Part shown: piece by piece, positions 37,190-48,336 of the stretch | Numbering within the stretch: the first letter of the stretch is position 1 | Layout of the letters: each line of letters starts with the position of its first letter | Source of the DNA: Saccharomyces uvarum | Lineage: Eukaryota; Ascomycota; Saccharomycetes; Saccharomycetales; Saccharomycetaceae | Direction: 5' to 3' | Length of the DNA: 64,000 nt | Assembly (NCBI GenBank): GCA_947243795.1 | Contig: OX365941.1 | Span: forward strand, 124,001 to 188,000 | Position numbers and translations under genes: made by a program | Notes under the pieces: generated by a model | Database searches by the model: none | The model's input: only the letters and a program-made list of their open reading frames with translations | What the model was told of the DNA's origin: nothing

Positions 37190-39478
37190 TCAATCTTCTA
37201 AACTAGCACCTCTGATTTCGTGGATGTCATCAATAGCATTTCTTCGTAGAGGTGTGTCGGCAAACAACAACTCTATCCATTGGATAAGCTCATCAGTTGT
37301 GAAAAGATAAAAGTCGCCATTATAAAACATTTCCATGATTTCTTTTAAATGCAAAGGTAGAAACCTGCCCATTGTGGCGAATTTTTCTCTCATCGCTTTA
37401 TAACCGGGTTCTTCTGCTAAAATTTGTATCTCTGTATTGTTTACTAGTAAAGATACAAGCTCCCCTAAATTTTCAGAATTAACCTCAGAAATGATCTTCC
37501 ATTTTAGGATTTTATTTGTCACGCAATCATTGTACAAAAAGTTTAGGAATGACAATAAATAACGGGTGCTTTCTTCACCTTTTATTTTCTCTAGCGGATA
37601 AATGATTTCCTTTATGATATATGGTAGCAAGCTCTCAATGGTGGCATCCCATGATGGATTCTTTTCGTTCTCACGAAATTCTGTTAACTGACGCTCGATT
37701 AACCTGGAAACAAAACGATACTTCATATTTAATCGAGTTTCCAACAAATTTCTCGTCAATTCCTTTATTCTGTATAGTTTTTCATCTTGTTCTATTAGAT
37801 ACCTCATATCCACATAAAGTTGATACCAATTGTTGGAAAGATTATTACTGCACATAGCCATGTACGATGTTTGCAAAAGATTATATTTGTATGTGAAGTA
37901 TTGCTTATCAACATGACTATCTTCAAAAGAATTCTTGAAATCCTGTGAAATTGTCAAAAACAATTTTGGTAACTGCGTAACTTCAATGCGGTCTTCATTA
38001 AGTGTTGTATTATGAACTTCCAATGGTTTCTCTTTACTTACGGAAGAAGAATCATTAACGTTTTCGTCTTCGTCGATTGCCCATGCTTCATCCCAGGCAT
38101 TTTCTTCTTCTTCTGGTTCTTCTTCCATCTCCTTGGCTGGTTTTTCTTCTTCGTCATCAATATCTACGTCAATTTCATCACCCCATGCATCAGCATCATC
38201 ATCCGCCTCCCAATTCCAATCGTCATCCTTGGGTGCTGAAGTGAGTTGTTCCTTTTTTTCTTGTTTTGTATCCATACCATTGTTCCCTTTGTTCTCACCT
38301 ATTGTATTAGTGCTACTGAGAGCATGCTTGAGCTCAATTGTTTCTAAAGTCTTCCAACTTTTATTTGGATCCTCAAATATATCTCTTATTTTATTAATAT
38401 GCAATTCGAGAATTTTGTCTAACAATAGATTATAATATAGTTGTTTATTCATCAACAGATCTTGTATTTCCTTTCCGGAGTAGGACCAGTTTTCGATTTT
38501 AGTTTCTGAGGCTAATCTGATCAATTTGTTGTTTGTCGAAGAGACTAGATTTTTGAGAGGTGAGTCTAATGAGTCTAAAATTATTGATGCGTTATTTTTC
38601 ACAAATTTGGTAAACTCTGTATTAAATAAATGCCCTAGTTCGGAACTCAAAGTTCGCATGTCTCTCAGGACCAATCCATTTAATATAAAATCACATACCA
38701 TTTCGAAACTTGCTAATACGGCAGTGGTGTTTTGGCCATGCGGCGCAGATTTAGAAAAATTAAGTATCTTCTTCTCATCATCATATGTGATTTGTTTCCC
38801 AGGTATAAAAATTGAGCTTTTGATCATATTCACAACACTGGCAAGATTCACATAATCCTTTAAGATGACATTTAACTTTGCTCTTACTTGCTCCTGGAAG
38901 TCGGCATTGTCCATATCTGAAATGATCCATGACAGATTATCCAGACCACATTGAGGAAAATACTGCAGAGTCACAAAATCCATAAACGCGTTGTACTCAA
39001 TATCCACTTCATCTTTGCCCCATTTGACGGTTGGTGTAAATTGAATAGTATTTTCAGTAATCTTCCAAAATCCAGTTGTAAGAATTTCATACAATTTCGT
39101 GACAAGTTCTAAATGTAATGAATCAACGTATAATGATACGGATTGCTGAAAATTAAAGCTTTGCTTTAGAAAAGCTGTATTGTTACGCATTTTTTGTCGT
39201 AAAGATTTCAACGAATAGTAGCAATTCTCTAGTTCTAGAAGTTCTGAATTGGTTTTAACTTCCATTAATAAATTTGATAGTATCTTCAAGTTACTCAAAG
39301 TGTTCAATTCGTTGGCTAGCAGTGCCTCTTGTTGCAATAGATCGCTAGAATTTTGTTGTAATTCGCTGCCATTGACCTTTTGATTGTCATCTTTAATTAT
39401 CAAAGGATCCTGCCGTAATTCGCGTATAATTTGATCTTTATCATGAAAAAGAGCTTCCATATCCAGTCCAGAGATCAT
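37190..39478 (-). CDS. DSL1: Dsl1, ER tethering complex subunit for COPI vesicles
   Basis: 762 residues from the first ATG (MISGLDMEALF); a second in-frame ATG at 39460 gives 756 and aligns with the recalled S. cerevisiae start (754 residues, MESLF). With Tip20 and Sec39, Dsl1 tethers Golgi-derived COPI vesicles at the ER. The hallmark is the acidic Trp-rich lasso in the middle (about residues 415-480: DDWNWEADDDADAWGDE and ENAWDEAWAIDED), whose Trp motifs bind COPI subunits. The N-terminal part binds Tip20 and the C-terminal helical part Sec39. Its stop is 272 bp from the ATX1 start. Confidence 0.95.
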   Translation of the reverse strand: MISGLDMEALFHDKDQIIRELRQDPLIIKDDNQKVNGSELQQNSSDLLQQEALLANELNTLSNLKILSNLLMEVKTNSELLELENCYYSLKSLRQKMRNNTAFLKQSFNFQQSVSLYVDSLHLELVTKLYEILTTGFWKITENTIQFTPTVKWGKDEVDIEYNAFMDFVTLQYFPQCGLDNLSWIISDMDNADFQEQVRAKLNVILKDYVNLASVVNMIKSSIFIPGKQITYDDEKKILNFSKSAPHGQNTTAVLASFEMVCDFILNGLVLRDMRTLSSELGHLFNTEFTKFVKNNASIILDSLDSPLKNLVSSTNNKLIRLASETKIENWSYSGKEIQDLLMNKQLYYNLLLDKILELHINKIRDIFEDPNKSWKTLETIELKHALSSTNTIGENKGNNGMDTKQEKKEQLTSAPKDDDWNWEADDDADAWGDEIDVDIDDEEEKPAKEMEEEPEEEENAWDEAWAIDEDENVNDSSSVSKEKPLEVHNTTLNEDRIEVTQLPKLFLTISQDFKNSFEDSHVDKQYFTYKYNLLQTSYMAMCSNNLSNNWYQLYVDMRYLIEQDEKLYRIKELTRNLLETRLNMKYRFVSRLIERQLTEFRENEKNPSWDATIESLLPYIIKEIIYPLEKIKGEESTRYLLSFLNFLYNDCVTNKILKWKIISEVNSENLGELVSLLVNNTEIQILAEEPGYKAMREKFATMGRFLPLHLKEIMEMFYNGDFYLFTTDELIQWIELLFADTPLRRNAIDDIHEIRGASLED

Positions 39479-39725
39479 GTAATTTTCAACAGTTAAACGG
39501 GTTGTATTATTTCATTTTTGACAAATAATAAATCATTAAGAACTAATGATCTTAATATGGAACCTTTAAATTCAACATGCTGTTCATTACTATATCACTC
39601 CAGACGAAACGACATAATTAGCTGCTATAAACTCAAATCAAAATACTTGATGCCTAGTGTCAATGTCATTATGCTTTATATTGCTTAAATACTGAGTTTT
39701 TTTCTTACATAGTAATTCTAGTTGT

Positions 39726-42700
39726 TCATATTAGTGATGATCCCAATTTTGTAAGCTCTTCGTTACAATTGAAGCAGTATTCCTGCAATTGTGTGTCATT
39801 CGACCAAAGATCAGCCATTTCTATCGAGACCATCGAACATTTATGAACTTCGTCCAACAAAAACTTTTCATAGTCACCCTGTACTAGCTGTTTCTCCATG
39901 TCTTGTAGTATTCTTAATTCGATCAATAGTTCGTTCCTCCTCATTGCCAGCTCTTTCCGCGTTTCCCTGTACTGATAATCTTTAGTGAAACTGCCCTCAC
40001 TGAACTTTTCAAAAATGGGACTATCCGGTGTGACTGACAATTGATTGGTTAGTAGGTCTGAGTCACTTATATAAATGGCTCTTTGCATTGTAAATTTATC
40101 TGATCCGAGACGATCTTGGAATAGTTTTTCAGCCCTCTTTACGGACCAGTACGAAACTGATGCCTTTCCTGATAAAAACACGCTGAACGTAATAGATGCT
40201 AACAGCCCAATTACCATTGTTCGATTAATATGGGAGAATTTTTCAGCAAACAATAATAAGATACCAATCAATATCCTAAAGAATACAAACGTTAAATTAG
40301 TAACCCTGTAAACCATCAGTTTAATAAATATTAAGAACAAAATAGTGCATGAATACTTGATGTCATATTGTATCTTTTCACTTTTCTCAAATTCATCGCT
40401 CTTGTCACCGGTTGGTTCTTCATTTTTAGTGTTAGAAACACCTAAAATACCGCATAATTTGATGGCCTTAATAACTTTTCCATGCTTGCCAATTCTCTCT
40501 AAATAGTACCGTATCACCTTTCTTATCAGTAGAAATTCGCTATATGTAAATTTTAATACCCAGGTTTGGCACACCATCTCCGCCAAAGATAGTTTTTTCA
40601 CTATTTCGCCAGTTCTACTATCAATGTACTCTAGCTTGTACAAAACATGGAGTAGAGAACTGTTTGCCGTCATATTTAGTTTAATTTCTAAACGGTTATC
40701 GGTATCATATGACTCGGATATGACAAACTTGGCTGAAATTCTTAGTAAATGACAAAATGGCACTTTAATGAAAAAAGGATCCAGATCGATTTCATAGTAT
40801 TTGTTTTCAACAATATTGACAATTCTTTGAGTAACAAAAATTGGTTTGGATTCTCTATCTCTGAGATATTTTCCAGTATTTAAGAAGTTGTCAGTCATAT
40901 CCAATTGGAATGGTATCTTACGAACTAATTGTAATTTGCCCTTGGAATCTTTTTCTCTATGCCAAAACGATTTGATGTTTTCTTTTCTATTTTTTCTTGC
41001 TAGAAATAGGCATTTTGGAAAGGCACCCGATTTGTCACCAAATAATATATGAACCAATCCTTTGCTAGAAATTTCATATTCGTGATTATATGTAGTTGTG
41101 TATTCTGTTTGAAGTTTTTTGAGCCCGTTCAATAAAGAAGATACGTCATTAGGCATCTCCCAAAACGTTACACGAGATCCTATAATTTTGGATATATTTT
41201 TCATAACCTTATTATTAGAATTTTCTTTTCTTTCTGCTATATGTAATTCTTCTTGCTTTTTCTCTTGAAATTCCTTCTCCATCTGCTCAAGTTTCATTAA
41301 TATTTCTTCGTTACTATTTGGATTCTTTGAAGCCTTGTTTTCCAAAAGGTACTGGAGTTTAGAGGCAATGAGTTTATAGTCGGTAAACAAGATTATCGCC
41401 TTCATCTGTAAACCGTTGGCATCGTAAAATTTTAAAGTTTTTTTTGATGCCTTATCGGTTTCTACTGAAACAATCTCAGCTAGATTAATACTTGTGAGAC
41501 AGATGAACTCCATAGAGTTCATATAGCAATAAATATAATCCTTTGTGCAGAAACAAGTTGCCGAAAACTTTTGTCTTTTGTTGGGGCACCAAAATGCTTC
41601 AAATTTGAATAGCAAAAGTTCTTCAGGTAGCTTCTCTAATCTTTGGTCCGGTGAAAAGACAAGCGATTTGAACTGCAGATCAAGAACCTTCAACTCATTA
41701 GAATAATAATGAGGATACACAGTAGAATTTCTTATCGGTAGCCTTTTACCATCTTTTGTTAAAAGTGAAGAAGGCTTCTTCCCTTTGCTTGGTAATATAG
41801 TGTATTCGCTCCAATCCGTGGTGCCCCATATATTTGCAAGCACCGCATTAGGAAACCAGCTACCCTTTGTGAGGAAATTTGATAGTATAGCCAACTGTGT
41901 CATTTTAGTAGATATTGGCGTCGTAGGCATTTGAAACTGAAAAACTTTCTCCTCTCCCAAAGTTAAAATATCATACTCGGACAATGAACAGTTTAGTGTA
42001 TCATATAAGGACTCGGTCTCTTTGTCAAAAGTTGTTATCAATTGATCTATGGAGGTAGTCGTACTTGAGGCAAATTCAAAATATTTTGGAGAAAACCTTT
42101 TAAATGCTAGCTCATATTCAAGACTATTGTGCTGTAAGTTCATAACGTACTTTTTTGTCAATTCAAATGTATTTAACCATGATTTCAAGTCTCGGAAATT
42201 GGAAGTTTGGAAAACCAACGTGATATCCCTTGATATATTACCGTGTGAATCTGTTACTCTATTACCAAAGATTTTTACTTCAAAACAAAACTTCCTATCT
42301 TCTTCTGGGTCATACCGCACATTAGTGAGGAAAACACCGAACTTATCTGTTTCCTCTACATAAGTCTTCGAGGGCGATAAAAGGAACATACCAAATACGG
42401 CATTTTTCAAAAAACACCATCTTCTGACCCATATCTCTCTACTTGGCTTGCCAACTTGAGTCTTCATGTATAGCCATCCAAATTTTTCCGGCGATTTTAA
42501 AGGTGCCTCTGTATCTTTCGATATTAACTTTGAAGAATGCAATGATCTAATATTATAGTCACTCGTATCGCTGGATGGGGTAATTCTTTTTAAAGTGTAA
42601 CCATAGGCTTGCTTTTTGGCATGAATAATATCAGAACTCAAAACTTTGGAACCTTCAATTGAATTTTCCACCCATATGGAGTAACTGTCCAAGTACTCAT

Positions 42701-43418
42701 TCATACAAGGAGATAAATCAATTTTTTTTCCAGAATCTTTGGTTGCAAGAATGCTCCTGCATTTTAGTACCTTCATTGACTCATATACAAATTTGTCTAA
42801 GCTTAATTTTACTACTGATATAGCGCTTATGAGATCTAAAGACGCTTTCAAATAACTTTTTTGAACTTCAAATAACTCCAAAGCATCATTCTTTATAGAG
42901 TAAGGTTCTACACTGGTGCTGGAAACCTTTATAGCCTGATAGGATGCCAACATGCTGTCATATTTCCCTTGGTAAATATCAAAATTTTTTCTCACATTTC
43001 TGTATGGCTCGACTGCATTAGTCATCAGTTCCAATAGAGCAGTTGAATGGCTAGAATCATCGCCCCTTACAATTTTCAACAGCTTGACAGAAAATTCGTA
43101 GTAGTCTTTGTTAAAGCTTTCTATCAGTTCGGGGGTAAAGGATTGGTTGCTGACAAAACCGTTACTCAGTAGAACAGGGGAAGGTAACAATTGGGATAGT
43201 AGAGTTTCTTTGGCCCGCTGAAAATCTTCAAAGGACACCTTATACTTCTGATCAAAAAAGTCCACCGTTTTCTCTACCCAATCTTCTAGTGCATCCACTC
43301 TGGTTTGGAAGAAATTCACAGATGCACGAAAGGAAGGTGAATCGATGGACGCTTCCTTGAATGCCACCGATATCAGCCTTAATTGTCTCTTTTTGGGATC
43401 AACCCCTTGGAAGGGCAT
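39726..43418 (-). CDS. SIP3: Sip3/Lam3, sterol-transfer family protein at membrane contacts
   Basis: 1230 residues (S. cerevisiae 1229). An N-terminal BAR-like helical region is followed by a PH domain around residues 308-415 (GWLYMKTQVGKPSREIWVRRWCFL), a VASt/StART-like lipid-transfer region (about 745-950, VTFWEMPNDVSSLL onward) and two or so hydrophobic segments near 1025-1080 anchoring it in the ER. S. cerevisiae Sip3 was first described as a Snf1-interacting protein and is now grouped with the Lam/Ltc anchored sterol transporters at ER-plasma membrane contacts. The start ATG gives MPFQGVDPKK. Confidence 0.94.
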   Translation of the reverse strand: MPFQGVDPKKRQLRLISVAFKEASIDSPSFRASVNFFQTRVDALEDWVEKTVDFFDQKYKVSFEDFQRAKETLLSQLLPSPVLLSNGFVSNQSFTPELIESFNKDYYEFSVKLLKIVRGDDSSHSTALLELMTNAVEPYRNVRKNFDIYQGKYDSMLASYQAIKVSSTSVEPYSIKNDALELFEVQKSYLKASLDLISAISVVKLSLDKFVYESMKVLKCRSILATKDSGKKIDLSPCMNEYLDSYSIWVENSIEGSKVLSSDIIHAKKQAYGYTLKRITPSSDTSDYNIRSLHSSKLISKDTEAPLKSPEKFGWLYMKTQVGKPSREIWVRRWCFLKNAVFGMFLLSPSKTYVEETDKFGVFLTNVRYDPEEDRKFCFEVKIFGNRVTDSHGNISRDITLVFQTSNFRDLKSWLNTFELTKKYVMNLQHNSLEYELAFKRFSPKYFEFASSTTTSIDQLITTFDKETESLYDTLNCSLSEYDILTLGEEKVFQFQMPTTPISTKMTQLAILSNFLTKGSWFPNAVLANIWGTTDWSEYTILPSKGKKPSSLLTKDGKRLPIRNSTVYPHYYSNELKVLDLQFKSLVFSPDQRLEKLPEELLLFKFEAFWCPNKRQKFSATCFCTKDYIYCYMNSMEFICLTSINLAEIVSVETDKASKKTLKFYDANGLQMKAIILFTDYKLIASKLQYLLENKASKNPNSNEEILMKLEQMEKEFQEKKQEELHIAERKENSNNKVMKNISKIIGSRVTFWEMPNDVSSLLNGLKKLQTEYTTTYNHEYEISSKGLVHILFGDKSGAFPKCLFLARKNRKENIKSFWHREKDSKGKLQLVRKIPFQLDMTDNFLNTGKYLRDRESKPIFVTQRIVNIVENKYYEIDLDPFFIKVPFCHLLRISAKFVISESYDTDNRLEIKLNMTANSSLLHVLYKLEYIDSRTGEIVKKLSLAEMVCQTWVLKFTYSEFLLIRKVIRYYLERIGKHGKVIKAIKLCGILGVSNTKNEEPTGDKSDEFEKSEKIQYDIKYSCTILFLIFIKLMVYRVTNLTFVFFRILIGILLLFAEKFSHINRTMVIGLLASITFSVFLSGKASVSYWSVKRAEKLFQDRLGSDKFTMQRAIYISDSDLLTNQLSVTPDSPIFEKFSEGSFTKDYQYRETRKELAMRRNELLIELRILQDMEKQLVQGDYEKFLLDEVHKCSMVSIEMADLWSNDTQLQEYCFNCNEELTKLGSSLI

Positions 43419-43726
43419 CGTTCAATAATGCTATACTTTAAAACTACACTAAACCGACCAGTAAACGTACTCTTATATTTTATATTCTGGCTATGTCTTG
43501 TGAGTAATAATTTCACGTGTACTTTCCCTCTTTTGAAGTCATTTTCACTAGCGCAGGAGTTGTTGCGCAAAAATCGTGATAAAAGTGAAAAATTTGGAAA
43601 CATTCATAATAGTTTGCAAGGTCATCGCAAACAGGAAGAACAAGGATTTTTCCCTCAGTAAATGCAAAACTTTTAACAGTGATACCGCTTCATTCCATTA
43701 ATAAGTTTTTATCTTTTCCTTTGACT
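43419..43726. promoter_or_regulatory. Divergent SIP3-FOL1 promoter with an E-box
   Basis: 308 bp. TCACGTGT with the palindromic core CACGTG at 43513-43518 is the binding consensus of bHLH factors, chiefly Cbf1 (or Pho4). It is roughly midway: 95 bp from the SIP3 ATG and 210 bp from the FOL1 ATG. Cbf1 control would suit a folate/one-carbon gene, but this is inference. Confidence 0.45.
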
Positions 43727-46210
43727 ATGTCAAAGCTGTTTTCTACCGTTAGTTCTGCAAGGCATACCGTAACACTGGGCAGCATGAAAGATTATGTGCA
43801 TATTAAGAAATTAGAGATGAACACGGTTTTGGGACCCGATTCCTGGAACCAATTGATGCCCCAAAAATGTCTGTTAAGTTTAGATATGGGCACAGATTTT
43901 AGTAAGTCAGCGGCTACAGATGACTTAAAGTACTCTTTAAATTACGCAGTTATTTCTCGTGATCTGACAAAATTTGTTAGCAGAAGGAAAAATTGGGGCT
44001 CTGTTTCCAATTTAGCCAAATCTCTATCTCAATTCGTTATGGCTACATATGCAGGTGTTGAATCCCTAAATTTAGAAGTGCAAGCAGATACAACACACAT
44101 TAGAAGTGATCACATATCTTGCGCCATTCAACAAGACAGACAAAATCCAGAACTAAAAAAATTTGATGTTGTGAGAATATCTGATTTGAAAATGCTGACT
44201 TTGGTTGGTGTTTTCACTTTTGAAAGGCTCAGGAAGCAGTATGTCACTCTGGATATAAAACTACCTTGGTCGAAGAAGGCTGAGTTGGCACCTCCGGTGC
44301 AAAATGTCATCGACGATGTTGTAAAATTTGTAGAAGCTTCAAACTTCAAGACCGTTGAAGCTTTAGTGGAATCTGTCACAGGTATTATTGCCCATAACGA
44401 GTATTTCCAAAAATTTCCAGAATTGCCAATTTTAGTCAAGGTTTTAAAGTTGAACGCAATTACGGCTACTAAAGGTGTAGGTGTGAGCTGTGTTCGAGAG
44501 CCTAGGGAGATCAGAATGCTGAGCGCCATTGACAATAAACAGCTTTGCGCCGGTAATGAGTCCTCTAATACCGATTTTGACTTACCTTCAATCCAAAACA
44601 CATTTGTAGAAGGCAAGGATACATGGAAAACGGCTTTCTTAGCATTTGGTTCAAACATTGGAGATCGTCTCAAGCATATTCAAATGGCATTAAAGTTACT
44701 GTCAAAGGAAAAAACAATTAAATTACTGAATATTTCGTCTGTTTTTGAAAGTGAACCAATGTATTTCAAAGATCAAAGTCCCTTCATGAATGGGTGCATT
44801 GAACTGAAAACTTTATTAACTCCAAGAGAACTGTTGGAATTATGCAAAAAAATTGAGTATGAAGAATTGCAAAGAATCAAGCATTTTGATAACGGACCCA
44901 GAACAATAGATTTGGATATCGTCATGTATTTGAATAGTGTTGGGGAGGATGTATTGGTAAATGAACCTGATTTAAATATACCGCATCCTAGAATGTTAGA
45001 GAGAACTTTTGTTCTTGAGCCACTATGTGAGCTAATATCACCACGTTACCTCCATCCTGTGACAGCAGAACCTATAGTAGACCATCTAAAACAAATATAC
45101 GAGAAGCAACATGATGAGGATACTTTATGGAAATTAATTCCATTACCTTCCCGTGATGATATGGAATCTAGGTTTCTAAAATTCAAAACGATTACCACTA
45201 TCGATGAATTAACTGGAGAAGCAAAAAGAATTACTATTTCACCAACATATATCATGGGTATCTTCAATGCTACCCCAGATTCCTTTTCAGATGGAGGTGA
45301 CCATTTTGCTGACATTCAAAGTCAATTGGATAGTGTTGCCAATATGTGTAAAGAAGCATTGAATTTACATGACTACGTTATCATCGACATTGGAGGGTGT
45401 TCCACTAGACCTAATTCTACCCAAGCATCTGAAACAGAAGAACTCCAGAGGACAATTCCATTGATTAAGTCCATTAGAGAAAACTCTGACTTGCCGCAAG
45501 AAAAACTTATACTCTCCGTCGACACTTACCGCTCCAACGTCGCTAAAGAGGCCATTGCGGCTGGAGTAGATATTATCAACGATATTTCTGGAGGATCGTT
45601 TGATAGCAACATGTTTGACGTGATTGCAGAAAACCCGGAAGTCTGTTATATCCTGTCACACACACGTGGTGATATTTCAACGATGAACAAGTTGACACAT
45701 TACGAGGACTTTGTATTAGGCGATTGTGTTCAACAAGAGTTTGTCAATAATACTGACATTCAACAGTTGGATAAACTGAAAGACAGCACAACATTAATTA
45801 GAAATATAGGTCAAGAAATTGGAGAAAGATACATGAGAGCAATCGATAAGGGCGTTAAGCGTTGGCAAATAATAATAGATCCGGGGCTTGGATTTGCCAA
45901 GAATTGGAGACAAAACTTGCAAATTATTAGACAAATTCCCCTGTTAAAGAACTACTCTTTCATCATGGACACACAAGATTCTCATGCCTATATTAACTTC
46001 AGAAACATCCCTTTTTTGCTAGGCCCATCGCGCAAAAAGTTCATTGGACACATTACAAAGGATGTGGACGCAAAACAAAGGGACTTTGCCACAGGAACCG
46101 TTGTCGCATCGTGTGTTGGATTTGGTAGTGACATGGTTAGGGTCCATGACGTGAAAAATTGTTCGAAGAGCATTAAATTAGCAGATGCTATTTATAAAGG
46201 TTCGGAATAA
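43727..46210 (+). CDS. FOL1: Fol1, trifunctional folate synthesis enzyme (DHNA-HPPK-DHPS)
   Basis: 827 residues from the ATG at 43727 ([15 protein letters not shown]); the frame upstream begins with GTG. S. cerevisiae Fol1 is 824 residues. Order: two tandem dihydroneopterin-aldolase (FolB-like) units in residues about 15-285; hydroxymethyl-dihydropterin pyrophosphokinase from [11 protein letters not shown] (about 304) with [10 protein letters not shown] (about 390); and dihydropteroate synthase from [15 protein letters not shown] (about 509) with [13 protein letters not shown] and GPSRKKFIG, the sulfonamide-target domain. The basic, Ser-rich N-terminus fits mitochondrial targeting, where this pathway operates in yeast. 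Confidence 0.97.
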   Translation: MSKLFSTVSSARHTVTLGSMKDYVHIKKLEMNTVLGPDSWNQLMPQKCLLSLDMGTDFSKSAATDDLKYSLNYAVISRDLTKFVSRRKNWGSVSNLAKSLSQFVMATYAGVESLNLEVQADTTHIRSDHISCAIQQDRQNPELKKFDVVRISDLKMLTLVGVFTFERLRKQYVTLDIKLPWSKKAELAPPVQNVIDDVVKFVEASNFKTVEALVESVTGIIAHNEYFQKFPELPILVKVLKLNAITATKGVGVSCVREPREIRMLSAIDNKQLCAGNESSNTDFDLPSIQNTFVEGKDTWKTAFLAFGSNIGDRLKHIQMALKLLSKEKTIKLLNISSVFESEPMYFKDQSPFMNGCIELKTLLTPRELLELCKKIEYEELQRIKHFDNGPRTIDLDIVMYLNSVGEDVLVNEPDLNIPHPRMLERTFVLEPLCELISPRYLHPVTAEPIVDHLKQIYEKQHDEDTLWKLIPLPSRDDMESRFLKFKTITTIDELTGEAKRITISPTYIMGIFNATPDSFSDGGDHFADIQSQLDSVANMCKEALNLHDYVIIDIGGCSTRPNSTQASETEELQRTIPLIKSIRENSDLPQEKLILSVDTYRSNVAKEAIAAGVDIINDISGGSFDSNMFDVIAENPEVCYILSHTRGDISTMNKLTHYEDFVLGDCVQQEFVNNTDIQQLDKLKDSTTLIRNIGQEIGERYMRAIDKGVKRWQIIIDPGLGFAKNWRQNLQIIRQIPLLKNYSFIMDTQDSHAYINFRNIPFLLGPSRKKFIGHITKDVDAKQRDFATGTVVASCVGFGSDMVRVHDVKNCSKSIKLADAIYKGSE

Positions 46211-46435
46211 GGTTAGTTATATAGATTAGATATGTAATTATGTTTTGTAATAATTTTTCTTGATAAAGAATCGCTGAAATTAACCAAGGGAGGAAACAAT
46301 GAAACGAAATATAGAAAAGATATAAAATAAACTCTGCATATTCAGCTTGTTTGTGTCTTTCTTTTTTTTTCCCCTCTATGAAATATAGCATGATAAAATG
46401 ATTGTTTCTTTTTCTTTCTTAAAGATCTCCTTCAT

Positions 46436-46900
46436 CTAAGCCTTTGGACACTCTTTTGAGATATGGCCAGTTTCGTTACAGTTGTAACAAAGCTTGTCGT
46501 TTTGACAGTCTCTAGACATATGGCCGGCTTGACCACAAGTGTAACATTTCAAACCGTTACCACCATCTTCCTTCATACAGTCCTTAGCCATATGGTTTGG
46601 ACCACCACATTTATAGCACGAAACCTTGGAGAATCTACCGCTAGCCTTCTTTGGCTCAGGGCACTCTCTGGAGATGTGACCAGTTCCGTTACAGTTGAAA
46701 CAACGTTGCACGGTACATTCGCTTCTGACATGACCAGTTTCACCACAGTTGTAACATTGCTTGAACTCAACAGTTCTTGGCATAGTACAGTCTGTTTGGA
46801 CATGACCTGGCTTGTTACAGTTGTAACATAGTCTTTCAGAATCACAATCTTCGGCTAAATGGCCGATCTTACCACAAACGTAACAGGCTTTTTGGGACAT
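46436..46900 (-). CDS. GIS2: Gis2, CCHC zinc-knuckle nucleic-acid-binding protein (CNBP homologue)
   Basis: 154 residues from the ATG at 46900 (MSQKACYVCGKIGH); the open frame extends upstream only to a TTG. It contains seven CX2CX4HX4C zinc knuckles covering nearly the whole protein. S. cerevisiae Gis2 (153 residues) binds mRNAs and translating ribosomes and goes to stress granules and P-bodies; the human counterpart is CNBP. The long plus-strand frame opposite it is a shadow created by the repeated knuckle codons. Confidence 0.97.
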   Translation of the reverse strand: MSQKACYVCGKIGHLAEDCDSERLCYNCNKPGHVQTDCTMPRTVEFKQCYNCGETGHVRSECTVQRCFNCNGTGHISRECPEPKKASGRFSKVSCYKCGGPNHMAKDCMKEDGGNGLKCYTCGQAGHMSRDCQNDKLCYNCNETGHISKECPKA

Positions 46901-47133
46901 CTTTATCGTATTCTGTACTTTTTTGGTTCGAAGAAAAGACGAATGCTCTAATACAACCCAGGTGCCCTCCAATGCAAAAGGAGCTTCTTTAACCCATCGA
47001 TGACCTTACTACAACCGTTGCCCAAAGTGAAGCGGAACGAAAAGAAAATTTTTTCAGTATTTCGTGTCGCATGATACAGCGTTACTATTATATTGACTTC
47101 TATTGTATGATGCAGATAATAAATAGGAATCTA

Positions 47134-48336
47134 TCATTTGGCCTGACCATTGGCGGCAAGTCGCCATCTCTTGCTAGAATAGTTGTGCACATCGAGCTTT
47201 AGTTCTCGCAGACGGTCTTCCTCTATAGCGGTTTCCCACTGCTCAATCGGATCAGAATCCGCGACTACAAGGCCGTACTCGACCGTATCTTCGAATAAAT
47301 CGTATGCTAGTATCCTTATTTCGGGGTCGTAGTAGCAGGCTTTTTCGCTGAGTTTATTTTGCAACTTTGGCGAATGGGATCTGCTGGAGAAATTTAATTG
47401 GCGAATACAAAAGGACGCAAGAATTTCTGGCGCCAAAACGTAATTGCAGAAATCTGTCACCCCCCACCATCTCAGTGTTGCAGGTTGGTTATGCGTCAGT
47501 TCCCTTCTGTATCTCTTAGCAATATCTTCGCCAACCCTCAATTGCCTTTTCAAGCCATAAAATCCCGCAGTAAATTTGTTTAAGTTCAATTTTCTAAACT
47601 CATCTACAGACAAGTAAGCCTTTTGGGAAGTCTTGTATGCATTTTTTGCTTTGAAGTAATAGGCAGATGAGACCCGTCCCTTCAGTATATCCATTACAAT
47701 AGGCATGAAGGGTTCCACTTCATTCAGTAGCTCGTCTGAAAACAACATAGGTGGTAGGTTAAACTTGCTTATGTAGTCTTTCCTTGTTTGAAGCTTTTTG
47801 ATTATCTGATCTTTGGAACTCAAAGAGTTTTGTAAAGATAATTTCTTCCCTTCAGGAAATGAAGACGAAAAAACTTGATTGTCTTCAACTGCTGATAATT
47901 CCGCCTCTAATAGTAATTTTTTACTGTCTAAAAGATTGTTGTTTCTGTACTTTATAGACTCGATGTCTTCTTCCTTCAAATTCTGTATCAGCGATATAGA
48001 AATGTCTCCTATTTCTTCCTCTTCTTCCTCTTCTGGCCTCTTGTCAACTTTTATCTCGGAATCTGAATACGGCTTCCCAACTTTATCACCGCAATCAAAT
48101 GTAGCCATAGACATGCCTTCCACCACTCTGGTTCTGTCTGCAATAATGTCTTCTGCTTTAGCACGCTTCTTCGTGGGAGAAGACGCCTCGTGATTCGATA
48201 ATTCATCACTCTCAGCTTCCTGTATACCATGTTTTCCTTGGCGTTTCATTAGCAGTAAGTTATCACCATTTCCCCTCTTCGTAGAATAGATACCCTTTCT
48301 CCTTACTTGGTTGATTCGCCCATTTGGTCCAGCCAT
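47134..48336 (-). CDS. RTC4: Rtc4, RTC4-domain protein of unknown molecular function
   Basis: 400 residues (S. cerevisiae 401). The N-terminal half is charged and variable with an acidic Glu run (EEEEEEIG). The C-terminal half (about 190-390) is the conserved RTC4-like domain, with YLSVDEFRKLNLNKFTAGFYG and DSDPIEQWETAIEEDRLRELK. The name comes from a genetic screen (restriction of telomere capping in cdc13-1 suppression); the biochemical role is not known. The basic KKRAK near residue 55 fits a nuclear protein. Confidence 0.93.
   Translation of the reverse strand: MAGPNGRINQVRRKGIYSTKRGNGDNLLLMKRQGKHGIQEAESDELSNHEASSPTKKRAKAEDIIADRTRVVEGMSMATFDCGDKVGKPYSDSEIKVDKRPEEEEEEEIGDISISLIQNLKEEDIESIKYRNNNLLDSKKLLLEAELSAVEDNQVFSSSFPEGKKLSLQNSLSSKDQIIKKLQTRKDYISKFNLPPMLFSDELLNEVEPFMPIVMDILKGRVSSAYYFKAKNAYKTSQKAYLSVDEFRKLNLNKFTAGFYGLKRQLRVGEDIAKRYRRELTHNQPATLRWWGVTDFCNYVLAPEILASFCIRQLNFSSRSHSPKLQNKLSEKACYYDPEIRILAYDLFEDTVEYGLVVADSDPIEQWETAIEEDRLRELKLDVHNYSSKRWRLAANGQAK

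Noticed and set aside
46463-46831. 122-codon plus-strand ORF opposite GIS2
   Set aside because: Created by the repeated zinc-knuckle codons on the other strand; no independent evidence.
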